From: Persebacter sp051008975
Lineage (GTDB): Bacteria > Pseudomonadota > Gammaproteobacteria > Tethybacterales > Persebacteraceae
Reading direction: 5' to 3'
Assembly: GCA_051008975.1 (NCBI GenBank)
Contig: JBPCXA010000096.1
Span: 1-11,875 of the forward strand
Length of the DNA: 11,875 bases
Made by a program: the position numbers and the translations under genes. This document shows, in pieces, positions 6,925 through 11,875 of this stretch; position 1 is the stretch's first letter, and each line of letters starts with the position of its first letter. The notes beneath the pieces were generated by a model. The model searched no databases and was not told where the DNA came from. It was given only the letters and a program-made list of their open reading frames with translations.

Positions 6925-8234
6925 CGCGGCGCGGCGGCGTCCAGACGCGCGAACAGCGGCGCGGCGGCTTCGCGGAATTCCGTCAAAGCGTCGCCTTTCA
7001 ATGGCGGCAGAACTTTCGGCACCGCCGCCGACAGCGGATCTTTGTGCTTGCCGCGCACGCGAAATTCGTAATGCAAATGCGGGCCGGTGGCGAGACCGGT
7101 TTGTCCGACATAGCCGATAATTTGCCCCTGTCGTACTTTGCTTCCGCGCCGCATTCCCTTGGCGAAACGACTGAGATGCGCGTATACGGTCGTGTAAATA
7201 TTCAGATGTTTAATCATTACAAATTTGCCGTAGCCGCGCTGCCGGGCGACGGAAGAGACGACTCCGTCCGCGGTGGAACGCACCGGCGTACCGGTGCGCG
7301 CGGCGTAATCCACGCCGCGGTGCGAACGCCATTTTTTCAGCACCGGATGAAACCGGCTGCGCGAAAACTTGGAACTGATGCGGCGGAACTTGAGCGGCGC
7401 CCGCAAAAACGCGCCGCGCAAACTCTCGCCTTTCGGGGAATAATATTCGCCGTCGTGCCGCGCGCCGCGTATCGTCCGCGGCGACTTCGGTTTCAACAAA
7501 CTTACATACTCAAAGGCGAGCAGTTCCCCCGCGCCGATAATTTCGCCGTCTTCGTCCCGCGTTTCGGTATACAAGGCGCGGAACGAATCATTCGGGCGCG
7601 TATCGCGGTAAAAATCCACCTGCGTTTCCAGCGCGTTAATTAATAAATCGATCGCGCCGTTCGAAAAACCGGCGCGATCGGCGGCGGCGAACAGCGACGA
7701 TTCTATGACGCCGCCGACCGCGCGGGTGACCGTCGTCAGCACCGGCGGCGATTCGCGCGCCCACCATTCGCCGGCGGAATCGCGCCCGGCGTACAAATAG
7801 TATTCGGGCGAAGTTTTGTAGCGCAACGCCGCCAGACGGCCGTCCTCCAATTGAAACTGCAGACGATCGCCGCGCCGCAAAAGGCGGTATGTTTTTAATT
7901 TCTGCGCCAGCAAAAAATCGCGCGCCTCGCCGTCGGCGCCGATTTTTCCCAAAATGCGCGCCATCGTGTCGTTGCGGCGGATGGTATATTCCAGCCACGA
8001 CGGGGCGGATTTTTCCGCCGCTTGCAGATCGTCCGCGGCGACGGTTTCGATTTCGGAATCGTCTTCCGTCCGCTGCGGCAGATCTTCAAACTCCGCGAAC
8101 TCCGCCGACAAATCGTACTCTTCGGGCGGCGGATTGGCGAGCAGCAACGCCGCCAGCACGGCGAACGCCGCCAGCCACGCGAAAAACGGTTCGCGCAATT
8201 CGCGAAGTGCCGCCCGCGACTTCTCACGCGCCAT
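6921..8234 (-). CDS. M23 family murein endopeptidase, membrane-anchored (OapA/MepM-like)
   Basis: The 437-residue protein begins with a short basic cytoplasmic stretch and one membrane anchor (about 18-35). An acidic linker (about 38-75) follows, then a LysM/OapA-like region (about 82-130, with TIRRNDTMARILGKIG), a middle domain, and a C-terminal LytM/M23 peptidase domain (about 283-400). Zinc-site motifs are complete: HRGVD with His305 and Asp309, and HLHYE with His386 and His388; YAHLS (351-355) is also present. Such enzymes sit on the outer face of the inner membrane and cut peptide cross-links in peptidoglycan to permit growth. The ATG at 8232-8234 overlaps the thrC 3' end by 11 bases. 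A TTG at 8252 is an alternative start, adding six residues. Gene order M23 then anmK matches gammaproteobacterial arrangements I recall and supports a wall-turnover role. Confidence 0.92.
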   Translation of the reverse strand: MAREKSRAALRELREPFFAWLAAFAVLAALLLANPPPEEYDLSAEFAEFEDLPQRTEDDSEIETVAADDLQAAEKSAPSWLEYTIRRNDTMARILGKIGADGEARDFLLAQKLKTYRLLRRGDRLQFQLEDGRLAALRYKTSPEYYLYAGRDSAGEWWARESPPVLTTVTRAVGGVIESSLFAAADRAGFSNGAIDLLINALETQVDFYRDTRPNDSFRALYTETRDEDGEIIGAGELLAFEYVSLLKPKSPRTIRGARHDGEYYSPKGESLRGAFLRAPLKFRRISSKFSRSRFHPVLKKWRSHRGVDYAARTGTPVRSTADGVVSSVARQRGYGKFVMIKHLNIYTTVYAHLSRFAKGMRRGSKVRQGQIIGYVGQTGLATGPHLHYEFRVRGKHKDPLSAAVPKVLPPLKGDALTEFREAAAPLFARLDAAAPR

Positions 8235-9336
8235 CGCAAATCGTTTCGTCAATCGCCCGCCGCAAAGAATTGATGTCCGAACCTGATACGCGCATTTTCG
8301 GCGCGCCGACTATCTCCGGATCTTTTAATCCATGCCCGGTCAAAGTGCAGACAATTCGCGCCGGGGGGACGATTTTGGCGGCGGCGATGTCCGCCAAAAC
8401 GCCGGCGACGGACGCCGCGGACGCCGGCTCGCAAAAAATTCCCTCCGTCGCCGCGAGTTGTTTTTGCGCCGCCAAAATTGCGCCGTCCCCGACCGCGCCG
8501 ATCCGTCCGCCCGAATCGGCGACCGCGATTTTGGCGGCGGAAAACGACTGCGGATTGCCGATGCGAATCGCCGTGGCGACGGTTTCCGGATTCTTAATCG
8601 GCGCGCCGCGGACGAACGGCGCCGCATTTTCCGCCTGATATCCCAGCATTTTCGGGCGGGAATCGCATATCGGCGCGTTGCGAAAATTGCAGACGCCGCC
8701 GCAAAACGCGCACGCCGCGGTGCCGCATCCGGACGCCTCGCAATATCCGATCCAGTGCGCGGTGATATTTCCGGCGTTGCCGACCGGCAGGGCGTGATAA
8801 TCGGGCGCGCCGCCGAGCGCGGCGATAATCTCAAAAGCCGCGGTTTTTTGCCCCTGCAGCCGCATCGGATTGATGGAATTGACCACCGCCGCCTCGCCGC
8901 CGTCCGCGAAAGAACGCACCGCCGCCATCGCGTCGTCAAAGTTGCCGCGAATTTGAATCATTTTCGCCCCGTGCGCGATCGCCTGCGCGATCTTGCCCGC
9001 CGCGACTTGTCCTTCGGGCAGCACGATGACGCACGGCAAACCGGCGCGCGCGGAATACGCCGCCGCGGAAGCCGAAGTATTGCCGGTGGACGCGCAAATT
9101 ATGCACCGCGCGCCGTCCGCCTTCGCCGCCGCCGCCGCCGCGACCATTCCGCGGTCCTTAAAAGACGCGGTCGGATTCGCCCCCTCCACTTTGGCGAAAA
9201 TTTCGATGCCGTCCGGCAGATCCGCCCGCAAAAGCGGCACCAGCGGCGTATTTCCCTCGCCCAAAGAAAGCGGCGGCGCGTTTTTCGGCAACGGCAGCCG
9301 TTCGCGAAACGCGGCGATGATTCCGCCCGCGTTCAT
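8224..9336 (-). CDS. thrC: Threonine synthase with a cysteine-rich insertion
   Basis: This PLP enzyme converts O-phosphohomoserine to threonine and phosphate. The 370-residue size and the start LSLGEGNTPLVPL (24-36) match the short form known from Bacillus and actinobacteria rather than the longer enterobacterial type. SFKDRG (59-63 region) carries the PLP lysine, Lys60. CASTGNTSASAAAY (81-94) and LPVGNAGNIT (183-192) bind the cofactor phosphate and substrate. After GYCEASG the protein has an unusual stretch with six cysteines (199, 204, 209, 212, 216, 224) before the family resumes at RPKMLGYQ. The ATG at 9334-9336 overlaps the hom stop as ATGA. It is second in a minus-strand operon and its 3' end overlaps the M23 gene. 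No separate homoserine kinase gene is in the window. Function confident. Confidence 0.95.
   Translation of the reverse strand: MNAGGIIAAFRERLPLPKNAPPLSLGEGNTPLVPLLRADLPDGIEIFAKVEGANPTASFKDRGMVAAAAAAKADGARCIICASTGNTSASAAAYSARAGLPCVIVLPEGQVAAGKIAQAIAHGAKMIQIRGNFDDAMAAVRSFADGGEAAVVNSINPMRLQGQKTAAFEIIAALGGAPDYHALPVGNAGNITAHWIGYCEASGCGTAACAFCGGVCNFRNAPICDSRPKMLGYQAENAAPFVRGAPIKNPETVATAIRIGNPQSFSAAKIAVADSGGRIGAVGDGAILAAQKQLAATEGIFCEPASAASVAGVLADIAAAKIVPPARIVCTLTGHGLKDPEIVGAPKMRVSGSDINSLRRAIDETICDGA
8665..8742 (-). other. Cysteine-rich insertion within threonine synthase
   Basis: Codons for residues 199-224 of thrC hold six cysteines, spaced C-x4-C-x4-C-x2-C-x3-C-x7-C. Threonine synthases I know pass from the GNAGNIT loop and GYxE helix to the RPKMLGF segment with only a few intervening residues and without this cluster. 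The spacing could bind zinc or an iron-sulfur cluster, or form disulfides. This is inferred from spacing alone. Confidence 0.6.
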
Positions 9337-10679
9337 CGTCCGGCGGGCGGGGTGTCGAACCGCTGAATCGGCATAATGACGGCGTCCCCGAAAACCGTTT
9401 CTAAATTCTTAATCGCGGCGGCGGCGGCGTCCATCCGTCCGCGCGAATTTTCGTGCAGCAGCATCACAATATCCACTTGTTTTCCGGGCGCGGATTCGTG
9501 CTGATGAATGGCTTCTATGGAAATCCGCTGCGCGGCGAGCGCCCCGGCGATTTCCGCCAGCACGCCCGGTTTGTCCAGCGCCCGCAGACGCAAAAAATGC
9601 GGGGCGCGAAAATCGGAAGGCGCGACCGGCGGCGACGCGATTCCGTCGCGCGGCATTTGCAGCGCGCCGTTGCCGCGCGCGATGTCCATTAAATCGGCGA
9701 CAACCGCCGCCGCGGTCGGATCGCCGCCCGCCCCGGCGCCGTAATACATCGTCTCGCCGGCGAAAACCGAACGCGCCAAAATGGCGTTCATCGCGCCGCC
9801 CACCGCCGCCATCGGATGCGCGCGCGCCAGCAAAGTCGGCTGCACCGAAATCGCGACGCCGCCGCATTTTTCGCGCCGCGCCTGCGCCAGCATCTTGACG
9901 CAAAAACCGAAATGCGCGGCATAACGCACGTCGCGCGGATCAAAATCGCGCAGCCCGGTCGTCAAAAACTCCCCCAGAGAAGGGCGGGCGTTGAACGCCA
10001 GACGGGCGATCAGCGCGATTTTATGCGCCGAATCCGCGCCGTCAATATCCAGCGACGGATCCGCCTCGGCGTATCCGCGCGCCTGCGCGTCCGCCAGCGC
10101 ATCGGCGAAAGTCCGCCCCTCCCGCGTCATCGCGCTGAGAATATAGTTGCAGGTGCCGTTGATAATTCCCGCCACTTCGTACACATCGTCCGCGGCGAGC
10201 GCTTCGCGCAGGGTTTTGACCGCCGGGATGCATCCGGCGACGGCGGCTTCGAACGCCACCGGTTTTTTGGCGGCACGGGCGGCGGCGAAAATCTCGTCGC
10301 CGCGCGAGGCCAGCAATGCCTTGTTCGCGGTCGCCACCGCCTTGCCGTTTTTCAGCGCGGCGATGACGCATTCGCGGGCGTCCGTTTCGCCGCCCATCAA
10401 TTCCGCCGTAATATCGGCTTCGGGATGCGCCGCCGCATGTCGCCATCCTTCCGCCAGCAGCGGGGCGAATTCCGGCGGCAACCGTTTGCGCGCGCGGTTG
10501 ACATCCCGCACGGCGACCGCGCATACTTCAATCCGCCGTCCGCAGCGGGCGGCGATAATTTCCGCATGCCGCGAAAGCAACCGCAACACGCCCGCGCCGA
10601 CGACTCCCGCGCCGGCGAGCGCCACTTTTATCGGCGGCGGCGGCGGGGCGGAATCTAGTTCGGTTTGTTCGGGCTGCAT
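9333..10679 (-). CDS. hom: Homoserine dehydrogenase with C-terminal ACT domain
   Basis: It reduces aspartate semialdehyde to homoserine with NAD(P)H, the branch step toward threonine and methionine. The 448-residue protein has an N-terminal Rossmann domain (LAGAGVVGAGV, 21-31; AVATANKALL, 114-123). The catalytic domain follows, with GIINGTCNYILSAM (171-184) and GYAEADPSLDIDGADSAHK (202-220), which includes Asp214 and Lys220 expected at the active site. A C-terminal ACT domain (about 360-448, from FLRLRALDKPGVLAEIAGAL) is the usual site of threonine feedback inhibition. ATG at 10677-10679 is preferred; a TTG nine bases upstream is possible. A proline run (12-16) precedes the Rossmann fold. First gene of the operon, with a TATAAT box 18 bases upstream. 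The stand-alone form, not fused to aspartokinase, is as in Bacillus and Pseudomonas. Confidence 0.96.
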   Translation of the reverse strand: MQPEQTELDSAPPPPPIKVALAGAGVVGAGVLRLLSRHAEIIAARCGRRIEVCAVAVRDVNRARKRLPPEFAPLLAEGWRHAAAHPEADITAELMGGETDARECVIAALKNGKAVATANKALLASRGDEIFAAARAAKKPVAFEAAVAGCIPAVKTLREALAADDVYEVAGIINGTCNYILSAMTREGRTFADALADAQARGYAEADPSLDIDGADSAHKIALIARLAFNARPSLGEFLTTGLRDFDPRDVRYAAHFGFCVKMLAQARREKCGGVAISVQPTLLARAHPMAAVGGAMNAILARSVFAGETMYYGAGAGGDPTAAAVVADLMDIARGNGALQMPRDGIASPPVAPSDFRAPHFLRLRALDKPGVLAEIAGALAAQRISIEAIHQHESAPGKQVDIVMLLHENSRGRMDAAAAAIKNLETVFGDAVIMPIQRFDTPPAGR

Positions 10680-10733
10680 ATCGCGCAAAATGCGTTATTA
10701 TACCGGATATTCGGATATTTTCGGGGCGGCGGA
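10680..10733. promoter_or_regulatory. Divergent promoter region between hom and the Mth938-like gene
   Basis: On the minus strand TATAAT lies at 10697-10702, giving a predicted hom leader of about 11 bases; no good -35 hexamer is seen. For the plus strand TATTAT (10696-10701) overlaps the same box. A perfect tandem repeat of CGGATATT (10704-10711 and 10712-10719) lies just upstream of the minus-strand box and could be an operator. The site assignments are by eye. Confidence 0.4.
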
Positions 10734-11111
10734 ATGAAACTTCACCAGCATCATTCGCCCGGCGATTTTGTCATCAACGGCTACGGCGACGGTTTTGTGC
10801 AAATCAACGGCGGGCGGCGCGAAAACAGCGTTTTATTGACCGCGGACGGCGCGGCGGACGCGGATTTGCCCGCCGCCGCCGCGTCTTTGACCGGCGCGCA
10901 TTTGCGGCGAATCGCGGACACCGTCCGCGCCGAAGTATTTTTGCTGGGCGCGGGAAAAACCGCGCCGCCATACCGCGCCGAGTGGATCGCGCCGTTCGCC
11001 GCCGCCGGCATTTCGCTGGAAATAATGTCGCTCCCCGCCGCCTGCCGCACCTACAACATTTTGCAGGGAGACGGCAGAACGGTCGCGGCGATTTTAATAA
11101 TCCCGGGATAG
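10734..11111 (+). CDS. Mth938-like domain protein (COG3737/DUF498, NDUFAF3-related)
   Basis: The 125-residue product is a complete small single-domain protein of the Mth938 family. Seen features are the N-terminal ..INGYGDGFVQING.. strand region (14-26), VFLLGAGKTAPP (68-79), and the hallmark C-terminal CRTYNILQGDGRTVAAILI (104-122). Members include the mitochondrial complex I assembly factor NDUFAF3; bacterial members are often encoded near secretion or respiratory genes, but their biochemical role is not settled. The ATG at 10734 follows a purine-rich GGGGCGGCGGA that can serve as ribosome binding site. The frame is open further upstream but would run back through the divergent hom start, so it is rejected. 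The gene is transcribed away from hom and faces the enoyl-CoA hydratase gene across a repeat-filled gap. No partner gene in the window suggests its job. Confidence 0.88.
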   Translation: MKLHQHHSPGDFVINGYGDGFVQINGGRRENSVLLTADGAADADLPAAAASLTGAHLRRIADTVRAEVFLLGAGKTAPPYRAEWIAPFAAAGISLEIMSLPAACRTYNILQGDGRTVAAILIIPG

Positions 11112-11116
11112 CCGAA

Positions 11117-11263
11117 CTCCCCCCGTCCCATTTCCGCAAAATCAAGGGAAAGAGACCGTCCCATTCCTGCGAAAGCAGGAATCTCCACGCCGAAGGCGGT
11201 ACAATTTCCCGCCGCTTTGCGGCGGCGGAGATTCCTGCTTTCGCAGGAATGGGACGGGGGGAG
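11117..11263. repeat. Outer 16-base inverted repeat enclosing palindromic element copy 2
   Basis: CTCCCCCCGTCCCATT (11117-11132) is the exact reverse complement of the bases at 11248-11263, which include the right end of the 102-bp element. The left arm therefore looks like an extra half-end of the same repeat, left by a partial duplication or a nested insertion. Confidence 0.6.
11156..11257. repeat. 102-bp palindromic intergenic element, copy 2
   Basis: The ends are perfect 31-base inverted repeats (11156-11186 and 11227-11257) built on the core ATTCCTGCGAAAGCAGGAAT. The centre carries GCCGAAGGC and GCCGCTTTGCGGC hairpins. Order and sequence of these blocks match copy 1 (5685-5774) read on the other strand, with scattered substitutions. 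It lies between two converging genes, where its strong stem could also slow transcription from both sides, though no T-tract follows. Confidence 0.88.
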
Positions 11264-11290
11264 AGGCGAAAATCGGCGGCGGAGCAGCGA

Positions 11291-11307
11291 ATTCGCCTTC
11301 GGCGAAT
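11291..11307. repeat. Short hairpin between palindromic elements
   Basis: ATTCGCCTTCGGCGAAT is a perfect palindrome around a three-base loop. It resembles the small internal hairpins of the larger elements (GCCGAAGGC type) and probably is a remnant of another copy whose end begins at 11308. Confidence 0.6.
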
Positions 11308-11428
11308 GAGATTCCGGCTTTCGCCGGAATGGCGGTGTTTTTTCACCGGAATGGCGTATTTTAATTAAGAGGGCAAAAGTTCCGCCATATCTTAAAAGTA
11401 CCGCCATTCCGGCGAAAGCCGGAATCTC
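11308..11428. repeat. 121-bp inverted-repeat element, GCCGG variant
   Basis: Perfect 29-base inverted repeats (11308-11336 and 11400-11428) carry the core ATTCCGGCGAAAGCCGGAAT, in which the CTG/CAG stem of copies 1 and 2 is changed to CGG/CCG with compensating bases. The interior (11337-11399) is AT-richer and has a partial end-like piece (CACCGGAATGGCG, 11345-11357). A GCGCCAAAGGCGC hairpin follows at 11430-11442. The whole is a mosaic of related palindromes. Confidence 0.8.
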
Positions 11429-11475
11429 CGCGCCAAAGGCGCGAAAATAGGACGGCGGGGCGGTAAAAATGTCGG

Positions 11476-11875
11476 CTATTCGCCGCGCCAGACGGGTTTG
11501 CGTTTTTCCACGAACGCGCCGATGCCTTCCTGCGCGTCTTGGCGGGTCATATTTTGCGCCATTACTTCGCCGGCGTATTCGTACGCCTCCTGCAATCCCA
11601 TTTCCTGTTGCCGATAAAACGCCTCCTTGCCGATTTTGAGCGTGAGCGGCGATTTGTCGGCGATTTGTGCCGCCAATTGCAGGCAGCGGGGGGGTAATTC
11701 GTCCGCCGCGACGACTTCGTTTATCAGCCCCGCCGCTGCCGCTTCGCGCGCGTCCATCGCGTCCCCGGTCAGCAGCATTTTCATCGCGCGTTTGCGTCCG
11801 ATGTTGCGCGAAAGCGGCACCATCGGCGTGGAGCAAAACAGTCCGATATGTACGCCGGGCGTGGCGAATTTGGCG
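11476..11875 (-). CDS. Enoyl-CoA hydratase/isomerase family protein (3' part, start outside window)
   Basis: The visible 132 or so C-terminal residues run off the right edge. The frame is open to the last base, before the internal Met at 11823, and begins AKFATPGVHIGLFCSTPM, which fits the crotonase fold just after the oxyanion-hole region. GRKRAMKMLLTGDAMDAREA (starting 10 residues after that Met) and the C-terminal AFVEKRKPVWRGE ending are typical of the family, close to the ECHDC3-like group in my memory. Crotonases hydrate or isomerise acyl-CoA thioesters. The catalytic Glu region and the N-terminal CoA-binding part lie wholly or mostly beyond the window, so substrate and catalytic competence cannot be judged. 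It is transcribed toward the Mth938-like gene. Confidence 0.88.
   Translation of the reverse strand, partial: AKFATPGVHIGLFCSTPMVPLSRNIGRKRAMKMLLTGDAMDAREAAAAGLINEVVAADELPPRCLQLAAQIADKSPLTLKIGKEAFYRQQEMGLQEAYEYAGEVMAQNMTRQDAQEGIGAFVEKRKPVWRGE

Larger units (their letters stand above)
11112..11475. other. Convergent intergenic region with no gene
   Basis: Between the Mth938-like stop and the enoyl-CoA hydratase stop there are 364 bases with no credible gene. Most of it is palindromic repeat. Open frames crossing it translate to repeat-type peptides such as IPAKAGIS and AFAGM on both strands. No clear intrinsic terminator with a T-tract was found for either gene, so the large stems may fill that role. 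Confidence 0.75.

Noticed and set aside
8332..9366. Long plus-strand open frame of 344 codons opposite thrC
   Set aside because: It is Arg-rich with no family signature and lies fully antisense to a clear threonine synthase. GC-rich DNA produces such open frames by chance; the similar ones at 2454-3452, 3522-4208 and 9816-10658 are rejected for the same reason.
11156..11428. CRISPR array
   Set aside because: The repeats are inverted and nested, not direct repeats with regular unique spacers, and no cas gene is present.
11051..11836. Minus-strand open frame of 261 codons across the repeats, with neighbours at 10804-11346 and 10982-11368
   Set aside because: They translate palindromic repeats into IPAKAGIS- and AFAGM-type peptides and contradict the true frames of the flanking genes.

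Overview
The window is GC-rich bacterial DNA, almost fully coding, with short gene spacings. The gene families point to a Gram-negative member of the Pseudomonadota. The M23 endopeptidase followed by anmK resembles an arrangement I know from gammaproteobacteria. The palindromic repeats, which translate as IPAKAGIS or AFAGM, are of a kind common in proteobacterial intergenic DNA. The class cannot be fixed from this sequence. Many starts have weak Shine-Dalgarno sequences.

Layout from left to right. (1) A plus-strand SPFH/band-7 membrane protein (7-870) ends facing the next operon. (2) A minus-strand four-gene operon spans 900-5623. In transcription order it holds an aldehyde dehydrogenase resembling alpha-ketoglutarate semialdehyde dehydrogenases, an M19 dipeptidase-like protein that lacks most canonical metal ligands, a 553-residue protein of no known function, and a DUF3726-like protein. 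(3) A 218-base gap (5624-5841) carries a 90-bp palindromic repeat, a candidate terminator for the upstream operon and a TATAAT box just before the dehydrogenase start. (4) A minus-strand operon spans 5842-10679: hom, thrC, an M23 murein endopeptidase and anmK, each overlapping the next by 4 to 11 bases. It joins threonine synthesis to cell-wall turnover and recycling. (5) A 54-base divergent promoter region (10680-10733) separates hom from a plus-strand Mth938-like (COG3737) gene. (6) A 364-base convergent gap (11112-11475) is filled with nested inverted repeats. (7) The 3' part of a minus-strand enoyl-CoA hydratase gene runs off the right edge.

How the genes may work together: hom and thrC supply two of the last three steps from aspartate semialdehyde to threonine (no thrB is seen here). 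The M23 enzyme cuts peptidoglycan cross-links, and AnmK salvages the anhydro-MurNAc released by turnover. The dehydrogenase operon looks catabolic: an aldehyde, possibly 2-oxoglutarate semialdehyde, would be oxidised, while its three partner genes have no established role. That operon is the best candidate for an undescribed system. Its M19-like member and the cysteine-rich insertion in the neighbouring threonine synthase are the most unusual protein features. No tRNA, rRNA, CRISPR array, transposase or phage gene was seen.
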